Position numbers and translations under genes: made by a program. Below, in pieces: positions 31,105-42,247 of a stretch of 62,000 bases of DNA; position 1 is the stretch's first letter; every line of letters starts with the position of its first letter. The notes beneath the pieces are model-generated. The model searched no databases, had not been told where the DNA came from, and was given only the letters and a program-made list of their open reading frames with translations. Where the stretch lies: contig JBBHKE010001526.1 of assembly GCA_037447655.1 (NCBI GenBank), positions 1-62,000 of the forward strand. Reading direction: 5' to 3'. The DNA is from Zygnema cylindricum. Taxonomy: Eukaryota > Streptophyta > Zygnematophyceae > Zygnematales > Zygnemataceae.

Positions 31105-34100
31105 ATTTACGTAACAGTTATTTGGGCAACACTTATCTGCGCAACATTTACATACGCAAAATTTATCAGCGCAACATTTACCTGCGCAACATTTAGCTGC
31201 CCAACAATTACCTGCGCAACATTTATAAGCGCAACATTTACCTACGCAACATTTAGCTGCCCAACCATTACCTGCGCAACATTTATCTGCCCAACATTTA
31301 CCTGCACAATATTTATCTGCCCAACATTTAGCTGCCCAACAATTACCTGGGCAACATTTATCTAGGCAGCATTTACCTACGCAACATTTATCTGCATAAC
31401 ATTTATCTGCATAACATTTACCAATGCAACATTTAGGTGCACAACATTAACCTGCCCAACATTGAGCTGCATAACATATAGCTGCACAACATTTACCTGC
31501 GCAATATTTATCTGCCCCACATTTAGCTACCCACCAGTTACCTGCGCAACATTTATCTGCCAACATTTATCTGCGCATCATTTACTTGCGCAACATTTAT
31601 CTGCGTAACATTTTTTTGCGCAACATTTAGCGTGACATTTAGATGCGCAACATTTAGCTGGGCAACATTTATCTGCGCGACATTTACCTGCGCAACATTT
31701 ATCTGCACAACAATTACCCGTGCAACATTTAGGTGCACAACATTAACCTGCGCAACATTGAGCTGCATGACATGTAGCTCCGCAACATTTAGGTGCACAA
31801 CATTTACTTGCGCAACATTTATCTGCCCAACATTTACCTGCCTAGCAATTACCTGAGCAAGATTTATTTGCGCAACATTTACCTGCGCAATATTTATCTA
31901 CCCAACATTTAGCTGCCCTACAATTACATGCGCAACATTTATCTACTCAACATTTACCTACACAACATTTAGCTTCGCAACATTTACCTACTTAACATTT
32001 AGCTGCGTGACATTTAGCTGCGCAACATTTAGCTGCGCAACATTTAGCTACGCAACATTTAGCTGCACAACAATTATTTGCCCAATATTTAGCTGCCCAA
32101 CAATTACCTGCGCAACATTTAGCTGCGCAACAATTAGCTGCACAACATTTATTTGCCGAATATTTAGCTGCCCAACAAGTACCTGCGCAACATTTATCTG
32201 GGCAACATTTACCTCCACAACATTTATGTGCCCAAACAATTTCCTGTGCAACATTTATATGCGCAACATTTACCTGCGCAACATATACCTACGTAACATT
32301 TATCTGCAAACATTTATCTGCGCAACATTTACCTGCGCAACATTTAGTTGCACAACATTAACCTGCACAACATTGAGATGCGTGACATTTAGCTGCGCAA
32401 CATTTAGCTGCGTTACATTTAGCTGCACAACATTTATCTGCCCAACATTTAGCTGCCCAGCAATTACTTGCGCAACATTTATCTGCGCAACATTTACTTG
32501 CGCAACATTTATCTGCGCATCATTTATCTACGCAACATTTATCTGCGCAACATTTACCTACGCAACAGTGAGCGTGACATTAAGATGTGCAACATTTAAA
32601 TGCGCAACATTTAGCAACGTAGCATTTAGCTTCAAAACATTTATCTGCGCAACATTTACCCGTGCAACATTTATCTGCTCAACATTTAGCTGCGCAACAT
32701 TTAGCTACACAACATGTACCTCCGTAACATTTATTTGCGTAACATTTATTTGCGCAACATTTATCTGCGCAACATTTACCTAGGTAACATTTAGCTGCAC
32801 AACAATTAGCTGCGTGACATTTACTTGTGCAATATTTATCTGTGCAACATTTACCTATGCAACATTTACCTGCACTATATTTCCCGAGCAACAATTATCT
32901 GCCTAACAATTACCCGCGGAGTATTTATTTGCGCAACATTAACCTGCGCAACATTTATCAGCCTAACATTTATTTGCGCAACATTAACCTGCGCAACATT
33001 GATCTGCCTAACATTTACCTGAGCAACAGTTAGTTGTGCAACATTTATCTGCACAACATTTCTCAGCGCAACATTTATATGCGCAACGCTTACCTGCACC
33101 AAATTAAGCATAAGATTTAGCTGTGTAACATTTAATTGCACAACATTTATCTGCGCAACATTTATCTGGGGAACATTTACTTGCGCAACATTTACATGCG
33201 CGACATTTACCTGTGCAACATATATCTGCCCAACATTTACCTGCGCAACATTTATCTGTGCAATTTTTAGGTGCGCAACATTTATCTGGGGAACATTTAC
33301 TTGCGCAACATTTACATGCGCAACATTTACATGCACAACATTTATTTGCGAAAAAATTACCTACGCAACATTTATCTGGCCTACATTTAGCTACCCAACA
33401 ATTAACTGCACAACATTTATTTGCGCAACATTTATCCGCGAAACATTTAGCTGCTCAGCAATTACTTGAGCAACATTTATTTGCGCAACATTTACCCGCG
33501 CAACATTTATCTGCCAAACATATAGCTACCCAACAATTAGCTGTGCAACATTTATCTTCGCAACATTTACTTTCGCAACATTTATCTGCGCAACATTTAT
33601 CTGCACAACATTTATCTGCGCAACATTTATCTCCGCAACATTTAGCGTGACATTTAGATGCGCAACATTTAGCTAGGAAACATTTATCTGCGCAACATTT
33701 ATCTGCCCAACATTGAGCTGCGTGACATTTAGCTGCGTAACATTTAGCAGCACAACATTTACTTCGCAACATTTATCTGCCCAACATTTAGCTACGTAGC
33801 AATTACCTTAGCAACATTTATTTGTGCAACATTTACCTGCGCAACATTTATCTGCTCAACATTTACCTACACAACATTTAGCTACGCAACATTTAGCTGC
33901 GTAACATTTAGCTGCGTGACATATAGCTGCGCAACAATTAGCTGCGCAACATTTAGCTGCACAACATTTACCAGCACAACATTTATCTGCACAACATTTA
34001 CCAGCACAACATTTATCTGCACAACATTTAGCTGCCCAACAATTACCTACGCAACATTTTTCTGTGCAACATTTATCTGCGCAACATTTACCTGCGTAAC

Positions 34101-34602
34101 ATTTATCTGCATAACATTTATCTGCGCAACATTTACCTCTGGAATATTTAGGTACACAACATTAACGTGCGCAACATTTAGTTTTGTGACATTTATTTGC
34201 ATGACATTTAGCTCTGCAAAGATTAGCTGCACAACATTTAGTTGCGTAACGTATAGCTGCACATCATTTACGTGCGCAACCTTTATTTGCGCAACATTTA
34301 GCCACGCAACATTTACCGGCGTAACATTTAGCTGCGCAACATTTACTTGCGCAACATTTAGCTGCGCAACATTTAATTGCGCCATATTTAGCGGCGCAAC
34401 ATTTAGTTGCGCAACATTTAGCTGGGCAACATTTACTTGCGCATCATTTAGCTGGGCAACATTTAACTAGGCAACGTTTACCTTTGCAACATTTAGTTGA
34501 GCAACATTTAGGTGCAGAACATTTATCTGCGCAACATTTATCTGCACAACATTTATCTATGCAACAGTTGTTTGCACAACATTTACCTACGGAACATTTA
34601 TC
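31105..34602. repeat. 15-bp minisatellite array, left part
   Basis: Units close to GCGCAACATTTAYCT, with variants GCCCAACATTTAGCT, GCGCAACAATTACCT and GTGACATTTAGCT, repeat for about 3.5 kb. Because 15 is a multiple of three, all six frames stay open for long distances and give five-residue repeats (plus strand TFTCA/NIYLR/QHLPA, minus strand VNVAQ/DKCCA). These are not credible proteins. Some multi-unit blocks recur (GGTGCACAACATTAACCTG at about 31437, 31732 and, diverged, 32350 and 34149), hinting at a higher-order period near 300 bp. Confidence 0.9.
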
Positions 34603-35592
34603 TAAAATTATGTGGGCTCCGTTGCCCCACAAAATGCAAAGTTCACTAGTAGCCAGTTGGATAGTATCAACACACTTTGATTTCCCCAACAATAGCTTCC
34701 ATACTGGCAGACAATGACTTTGACCAGCCTCACCCCTATGAGGACAAGACTCCCTTGAGTCGTATGCAAAAAGAATCATTGAATTTGCTCCCTTAAGACT
34801 CCCTTGAGTGGTATGCAAAAAGAATCATTGAATTTGCTCCCTTGAGCAATTAGTTATGTTGGCAAAAGACAACCTATTTATGCAGAAGGTAACTTGGAGA
34901 GAGGCGCCTCAAATATTACTAAGTCTTAGCCTGCCTACTCTCATCTACCTACTATTACTAAACCTTAGTCCAATAGGAACACTCTATAGTACATAAAGGT
35001 ACAGTTGCTGATGTACTTATTGTACGACTATTGTACTACATGGCCTTCAAGGTGACGCTTGTCAAATTAGGAGCCATGGTTCCTCCCATCTTTTGTGGTA
35101 TCCAATAGTGTGACGCCATGTGGCATTGCGTGACGCTATCTCCGAAGGTCGCCAAATGCTCATTCCGGGTGGCGGCTACAACAACCGCCGTTTGATCAAT
35201 TATATTTACATTGTTCAATTTCGCGGTCGTGCATGAATTGTTTCATATGTGTCTCGTAGTCAGTTTGGTTTGAATTAACCGTCGTGTCAGAGTTTAAGTA
35301 CGTATCAAATCTAATGAGTTCATCGTTTTGTAGCGCCTTAATGGTTAAGGTGTCTTGTTATTTATATTCCGTAGGACCCAGGTTCAAATCTTGTAAGGGC
35401 GACATTTTGGTAAAAGTGCCCTCTCATTTTGGTAAAAATACTCTCTTATTTTGGTAAAAATGCCCTCTACTTCAGTCTACCACTTTTCTGAATAGCGCGA
35501 CAGCCATGGCGTGTCTTTCATTCTCTCTCTCTCTCTCTCTCGTTAGAGACTAAACTAAATTAGAGACAAGATATAAGTTACCTTTTTCAACA
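34603..35592 (-). repeat. Copia-F 3' LTR
   Basis: It starts (minus) TGTTGAAAAAGGTAACTTAT after the purine tract TTAAGAGGAG and ends CATAATTTTA. A ~46-bp direct duplication containing GCAAAAAGAATCATTG lies at 34752-34845. A tRNA-like module lies on the plus strand at 35326-35406. Confidence 0.85.
35326..35406 (+). other. tRNA-like module in Copia-F 3' LTR (antisense to the LTR)
   Basis: CTTAATGGTTAAGGTGTC resembles a tRNA D-arm/A box, and 40 nt on, GACCCAGGTTCAAATCTTG resembles a T arm; GGTTCAAATCT is close to the B box. The 5' LTR has the same at 37937-38020. Spacing and orientation match the other LTRs. Acceptor pairing is weak and the anticodon arm is not clear. Confidence 0.6.
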
Positions 35593-37200
35593 CTCCTCTT
35601 AATTTTTAGCTCTCTCTTTCTCAGAACTCACAACCATTTCTGCAATAAACTAATTTTGGTGAAGGAAATGCTTTGGTCATCGTATCAGCCATTATTTCCC
35701 CATGTGGTTTGTACACAAGTTTGATGTTTTTGTTTTCAACTTTTTCTCTCACAGAGCTAAGCTTTATGTCCATATGCTTGGCCTTAAAATGATGCTTGGG
35801 ATTTGAAGCAATTGTAATTGTCGCCTGGTTATCATAGAAAATGTTTGCACTATTTTTGATGAAGTTTGCATAGTTCATAGCTTTCGCCCAAAATCGCAAG
35901 CCTATCTTGTTATCAGTTAGTATACTCTTTGACATATCACAAAGTATTCTATTTTGTCTTTCGGCTACTCCATTTTGCTTCGGATTATCTGGAACAGTTT
36001 TCTAATGATGAATTCCTTTGTTTATAAAAACTCTCTAAACTCTTTTGAGGTGTACTCCTCCCCATTATCGCTTCTTACTTCTTTTATGGAGGTCTCATGA
36101 AGTTTCCCACTCCAAACTTTGTATTCCTTAAAGTATCGCAACACTTCTAACTTATGATTAATGAAGTATTTCTTAGTATATCTAGACCAGTCATCGGTGA
36201 TGGTCAGCATATACATTTTCCCTCCGTGTGAGAGATATCTCGCCGGTCCCCACACATATGTGTATACAAGCTCCAAGACCTTCTCTCTCCTATAAGTGGC
36301 AACCTTTGGGAAAGGAAGTCTATCGATCTTCCCTTGTGCATAACCACTACAATCATCCACCATTTCAGATTCCTCAAACTTTATCCCATCCACTATTCCC
36401 TTGGTCTTCATTTCTCTGAATCTATCTAGATGCACATGTAAAAGTCTCTTATGCCACTACATAATATTACTTACACAAAAGTAGAGGGCACCTTTCTTTT
36501 CATTGCAGAGTACAATTTTGAACATTCCCTGGTTACCTTTTTCAGCTATGAAATAGACCTCACCATCAAAACAAACAGTGAACCTTCTTTTCTTAGTTCT
36601 TGTGACAATTTTTTTCTCATCTAAGACAGCAGTAGAGATAAGATTTTTGCTAAGTTGTGGTATATATAGCACATCTGAAAGAGTGACAATAGAGACTTTC
36701 CCTTCAACTATGACCTATAGATCCACTGATCCAACAAGGTTTGTAGTCACAACTTTACCATCCCGATATTCTATCTCAACAGTGAGGATCTTCCTCAACT
36801 TTGTAAACCGACTTTTGTCTTTGCACATATGCATAGATGCTCCCGAATTGATGATCTACTCTTCTTTCGAGGGTTCGATGATCCACCTTTCCCCTGAGGG
36901 TTCTTTCTTCCCTCCAAATGTACATTTTTGCTTTCTTGGTATTTCCACTTCAATATCTCATTTCTTATTGTAGAGAAGATCCTCCATCTCCTCTTTGTTG
37001 TTGTTAACCTGCCCGTATTTGATACTTAATTCTTCCAATCTAGTGCAATCAGCCATGTAATGTCCCGATGTTGTGCAAAAGTGACAACCGCTTGTCTTTG
37101 AAGCTCCCATTTTTTGTTCATTGGGTTGTCCCCCTCCTTTTTCCTTACAGATAACGCATGCACTATCGTTTATGGCCACCATAGGTAGTCGGCCCATAAC
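35593..37200 (-). pseudogene. Copia-F gag-pol remnant with integrase-RNase H fusion
   Basis: Minus-strand order: the CCHC knuckle CHFCTTSGHYMADC (37050-37095), IPRKQKCTFG region, a damaged protease (WIINSG near 36860), LYIPQLSKNLISTAVLDEKK, the broken HHCC region, then CSGYAQGKIDRLPF (Cys to Tyr in the zinc module), VYTYVWGPAR, VRSDNGEEYTSKEF, NKIGLRFWAKAMNYANFIKN. This is joined at about 35853 straight to FYDNQATITIASNPKHHFKA and DTMTKAFPSPK of RNase H. The whole RT between them is deleted. Several stops are present. It is non-autonomous and dead. Confidence 0.85.
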
Positions 37201-37201
37201 C
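37187..37201 (-). other. Copia-F primer-binding site, half-tRNA initiator Met type
   Basis: On the minus strand GGTTATGGGCCGACT follows the LTR end GAATTTCA; the first 11 bases match the tRNA-iMet anticodon complement. The gag start ATG at the Copia-A position is mutated here. Confidence 0.75.
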
Positions 37202-38062
37202 TGAAATTCTATGGGCTCTCTTGCCCCACAAAATGCACAGTTCACAAAAAGCAACTAAGATAGCATTAACCCACTTTGATTTCCCGAATAATAACTGCCA
37301 CGATGGCAAACAATGACTCTAACCTGCTTCACCCCTGTGAGGAAAAGACTCCCCTGAGTCGAATGCAAAAAGAATCACTGAATTCGCTCCCCACCCTTGT
37401 GAGGAAAAGACTCCCCTGAGTTGAATGCAAAAAAAATCACTGAATTTGCTCCCGTGAGCAATTAGTTATGGCTGGACAAAGACAGCCTATTTATGCATAA
37501 GGTCACTTGGAGAGAGGCGCCTCAAATGTTACTAAGTCTTAGTCTGCCTACTCTCAGCTACCTATTACTAGACCCTAGTCTAATAGGAACACTATATAGT
37601 ACAAAAAGGTACAGTGGCCGATGTACTTATTGTACGACCGTTGTGCTACATGGCCTTCAAGGTGACGCTTGTCAAATTGGGAGCCATGGTTCCTCCTCCC
37701 ATCTTCTCTAGTATCCAATAGTGTGACGCCACATGGCATTGCGTGACGCTATCTCCAAAGGCCGCCAAAATCTCATTCCGGGTGGCTGCGACAATGAGGG
37801 CAGTCCGATCAATTAGATTTACACGATTCATATTCACTTTCGTGCATGAATTGTTTCATATGCGTCTCGTAGTCAGTTTGGTGTGAATTTGTCGTCGTGT
37901 CACTATTTAAGTACGTATCAAATCTAATGAGTTCGTCGTTTCGTAGTGCCTTAATGGTTAAGGCGTCTCGTTAAAAATAGTGCGTAGGACCCAGGTTCAA
38001 ATCTTGTGAATGGCGGCATTTTGTGAAAAATGCCCTCTATTTCTGTTTGTAGCCATGGCGCT

Positions 38063-38123
<61 letters not shown>

Positions 38124-38187
38124 CTATCTCTCTCTCGTTAAAGACTAAACTAAAATAGAGATAAGATATAAAAAACCTTTTTCAACT
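37202..38187 (-). repeat. Copia-F 5' LTR
   Basis: It matches 34603-35592. The first base is changed (AGTTGAAAAAGG instead of TGTTG). It carries its own local duplication around 37330-37450 (GAGGAAAAGACTCCCCTGAG twice) and an expanded (CT)n at 38069-38135, longer than in the 3' LTR. Confidence 0.85.
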
Positions 38188-41115
38188 TTATCTGCTCAAC
38201 ATTTATCAGCGCAACATTTAGTTGCGTAACATTTATATGCGCAAAATTTACCTTTGCAACATTTGTCGGCATGACATTTACTTGCGCAACATTTACTTAC
38301 ACAACATTTACTTGCGCAACATTTAGATGCGTAACATTTATTTGCTCAACATTTACCTAACAACATTTACCTGCACAACATTTATCTGCACAACATTTTT
38401 CTGCACAACATTTACCTTCGCAACATATACCTGCATAACATTTATCTGCTCAACATTTAACTGCCTAACATTTATCTACACAACATTTACCTACGCAACA
38501 TTTATCTGTGCAACATTTAGCTGCGTAACATTTATCTACGTAACATTTACCTGCGTAACATTTATCTGCACAACATTTACCTATATAACATTTATCAGCA
38601 CAAAATTTACCTGCACAACATTTATATGTGCAACATTTATCTTTGCAACATTTAGCTGCGTAACATTTATCTACGCAACATTTAATTGCGCAACATTTAC
38701 CTACGCAACATTTAGATGCATAACATTTAGATGCGCAACATTTAGTTGCCCAACATTTACCTGCGTAACATTTAGCTGCGCAACATTTACCTGAGCAACA
38801 TTTAGCTTCGCAAAATTTAGTTGCCCAACATTTACCTGAGCAACATTTATCTGCGCAACACTTAGTTGCCCAACATTTACCTACGCAACATTAATTGCGC
38901 AACATTTAGCTATACAACATTTACCTGTGTACCATTTAGCTACGCAACATTTAACTTTGCAACATTTGTCGGCAAAACATTTTATTGCGCAACATTTACC
39001 TGCGCATTATTTAGGTGCGTAACATTAGGTGCGTAACATTTATCTGATCAACATTTACCTGACAACATTTATTTGCGCAACATTTATCTGCGCAATATTT
39101 ACCTGCGCAATATTTAGATGCGCAACATTTACCTGCGCAATATTTAGATGCGCAACATTTACCTGTGCAACATTTACGGGAACATTTAGCTGCACAACAT
39201 TTAGCTGAACAACATCTAGCTGCGCAACATTTATATGCGCAACATTTATATGCGCAACATTTATCTGCACAACATTTATCTGCGCAACATTTAGTTGCGT
39301 AAAATTTATCTGCGCAATATTTACCTTTGCAACATTGGTCGCCATAACATTTACCTGCGCAACATTTAGGTGCGTAACATTTATCTGCTCAACATTTACC
39401 TAACAACATTTACCTGCGCAAGACTTATTTACACAACATTTATCTGCGCAATATTTACCTACGCAATATTTAGCTACGCAACATTTACTTACGCAACATT
39501 TACCTGCACATCATTTACCTGGGAAACATTTAGCTGCACAACATTTATCCGCGCAACATTTACCTGCGTAACATTTATCTACTCAACATTTATCTGCGCA
39601 ACATTTACCTACGTAACATTTATCTGCTCAATATTTACCTAACAACATTTACCTGCGCAAGATTTATCTGCACAACATTTATCTGCGAAATATTTACCTA
39701 CGCAATATTTAGCTACGCAACAATTACTTGCGCAACATTTACCTGCGCGTCATTTACCTGGGAAACATTTAGCTGCGCAACATTTATCTGCGCAACATTT
39801 ACCTGCGTAACATTTATCTGCTCAAAATTTATTTGCGCAACATTTACCTACGTAACATTTATCTGCGCAACATTTAGTTGCGTAACATTTATCAACACAA
39901 CATTTACCAACGCAACATTAATCTACGCAACATTTAGCTCTGTAACATTAATCTGCGCAACATTTACCTGCAAAACATTTATATGCAAAACATTCACTTG
40001 CGCAACATTTATCTTCGCAACATTTAGCTGCCCAACATTTACCTGCATACAATTTAGCTGAGCAACATTTAACTGTGCAACATTTAGATGCGCAACATTT
40101 AGCTGCGCAACATTTACCGGCGCAACATTTATCTGCGCATGATTTAGTTGCCCAACATTTACCCGCGCAACATTATCTCCGCAACATTTAGCTGCGCAAC
40201 ATTTATATGCGTAACATTTAGCTGCGCAACGTTTAGCTGGGCAACAAGTAGCTGCGCAACATTTACCTTTGCAACATTTGCCGGCATAAACATTAACCTG
40301 TGCAACATTTACCTGCGCAACATTTAGGTGCATAACATTTATCTATTCAAAATTTACCTGCGTAACAATATCTGCGCAATATTTAGTTGAGCAATATTTA
40401 GCTGCGCAACATTTACCTGCGTAACATTTATCTGCTCAACATTTACCTGCACAACATTTAGCTGCGTAACATTTAAATACATAACATTTAGTTGCGCAAC
40501 ATTTATCTGCGCAACATTTAGCTGGCCAACATTCACCAACGTAACATTTTGCTACACAACATTTACTTGCGCAACATTTACCTGCGTAACATTTAGCTGC
40601 GCAACATTTAGCTGCCCAACATTTACCTGTGCAACATTATCTGCGCAACATTTAGCTTCGCAACATTTACCTGCGTAACATTTAGCTGCGCAACATTTAG
40701 CTGCGCAACATTTATCTGTGCAACATTTACATGCGCAACATTTAGCTGCCCAACATTTATCTGCGCAACATTTAGCTGGGCAACATTTATCTGCACAACA
40801 TTTACTTGCACAACATTTATCTGCGCAACATTTACCTGCGCAACATTTAGCTGCGCAACATTTACCTGCGCAACATTTACTTGCGCATTATTTAACTGCG
40901 CAACATTTAGCTGCGCAACATTTACCTGCGAAACATTTATCTGTGCAACATTTAGCTGTGCAACATTTACCTGCGCACATTTTCCTGTGCAACATTTACC
41001 TGCGCAACATTTAGCTACGTTACATTTATCTACACAACATTTACCTCTTCGCAACATTTATCTCCATGCATCATTTATCTTCGCAACATTTTTCTCTATG
41101 CAACATGTATCTACG
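38188..41115. repeat. 15-bp minisatellite array, right part
   Basis: It continues the 31105-34602 array on the other side of Copia-F. Blocks such as GTAACATTTATCTGCTCAAC followed by ATTTACCTAACAACATTTAC recur at about 38331, 39037, 39376 and 39617, again suggesting higher-order units of a few hundred bp. It decays near 41040-41115 (CTCTATGCAACATGTATC). Confidence 0.9.
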
Positions 41116-42015
41116 TTGTGCTCGAATCATTTATGGAGTTTTTTAAATTATGCCCCAAATTGATTGATTTCAATCAATTGTTTAAAATCGTCAACAAATT
41201 TAAAGAAATGAAGACGTGTTTTAGTCCTTTTTCCATAAGATAATATTGTTTTGGGAAATCTATAAGTAGGTCAACATTTGAATTTTGATTTTTATTTTCT
41301 CAAAAAAGAAAGACCTATAATTTGACAATGTGATTTTTGCTTTGGAGCGAACTTATAGATCCGCCATATAAGTGATATTTAAAACTTATATTTAAAAATA
41401 CCAAAACGAAGTATACAGGACAAACAACGGTGTGAAGAATATTCCCGAACATGGGCTAAGTTCATGTTCTTTGTTCTACAGTGTTAAACACTATTCACAA
41501 CCATAACATGAATTATTTATATTATAATAATCCGTTATTATTGACATTACTTTCAGCCTCCAAACACAAAATAACATCGTTAGTACTTCTCAACCTTTGT
41601 TTTTGGGTTCACATTTTAGGGTTCACAATCGCTCAAGTCGTTTGAAATAAAAATTAAAAAATAACCCGAAAGCACCCCTCCTACCAGTTATTTATTGATG
41701 CTCAAGGCAATTCATAGTTTTGTATTAAAACTGATTTAGTTTTGAAGCTAAGTCTTGGTCACCAACAAAACCGAGTACATAAAACAAAGAGCACACTCAA
41801 AGCTATGGAGTATAAAATATAGTTGCAAGTAAAAATAAAATACAAGAAATATAATTCCAAGCAACATCAAAATCCTATATCGTGATTGCAAGTAATGATA
41901 AAATACAACTATAATTGCAAATAAAGATAAAATAAAATAAGTATAAGTGCAAGTTATGTCTAACACACGGATAATAATGTAATTTTTTGTAAAATTCATC
42001 CACTAAGTATATCAT
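41116..42015. repeat. Dispersed non-coding repeat, copy 1
   Basis: About 0.9 kb, nearly collinear with 48609-49442. Both begin TTGTGCTC and end CCACTAAGTATATCA. Shared blocks include TTGATTTCAATCAATTG, AAGACGTGTTTTAGTC and CACACGGATAATAATG. No coding capacity, terminal repeats or target duplication is recognised. Confidence 0.7.
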
Positions 42016-42247
42016 AACTATGTACCTCCGGATCTCCATTTTTCTGTCTTTTCCGGCTGCACTACGCGACAGCACCTCTTTCCCGTAACTATGTACCTCC
42101 GGATCTCCATTTTTCTGTCTTTTCCGGCTGCACTACGCGACAGCACCTCTTTCCCGTAACTATGTACCTCCGGATCTCCATTTTTCTGTCTTTTCCGGCT
42201 GCACTACGCGACAGCACCTCTTTCCCGTAACTATGTACCTCCGGATC
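42016..42247. repeat. 71-bp tandem repeat, three identical copies plus partial
   Basis: Units start at 42016, 42087 and 42158 and appear identical; a fourth starts at 42229 and breaks off after GTACCTCCGGATC. Each contains TTTTCCGGCTGCACTACGCG and CAGCACCTCTTTCCCG. The position about 490 bp upstream of the LINE start codon would fit LINE 5' UTR monomers, but this is inference. Confidence 0.85.

Larger units (their letters stand above)
34603..38187 (-). mobile_element. Copia-F, internally deleted copia inserted in the minisatellite
   Basis: Minus-strand element of 3585 bp with LTRs 37202-38187 (5') and 34603-35592 (3'). It is flanked by a perfect 5-bp duplication TTATC (34598-34602 and 38188-38192), which is minisatellite sequence; joining the flanks restores an uninterrupted array. 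Internal 1.6 kb: CCHC knuckle, protease, pre-integrase and part of integrase, then a direct fusion to RNase H with the RT deleted. Confidence 0.9.

Noticed and set aside
31553-34470. Long frames on both strands across the minisatellite, including Cys-rich DKCCA/GKCCA and VNVAQ repeat proteins
   Set aside because: They follow from a 15-bp unit without stops and occur in several frames on both strands at once; no start context or non-repeat domain supports them.
35326-35406. Functional tRNA gene
   Set aside because: A- and B-box-like motifs are present but acceptor and anticodon stems do not pair well, and the same module recurs inside LTRs.
31105-41115. CRISPR-like array
   Set aside because: Units are contiguous 15-mers with no spacers, the context is eukaryotic with retrotransposons and there are no cas genes.
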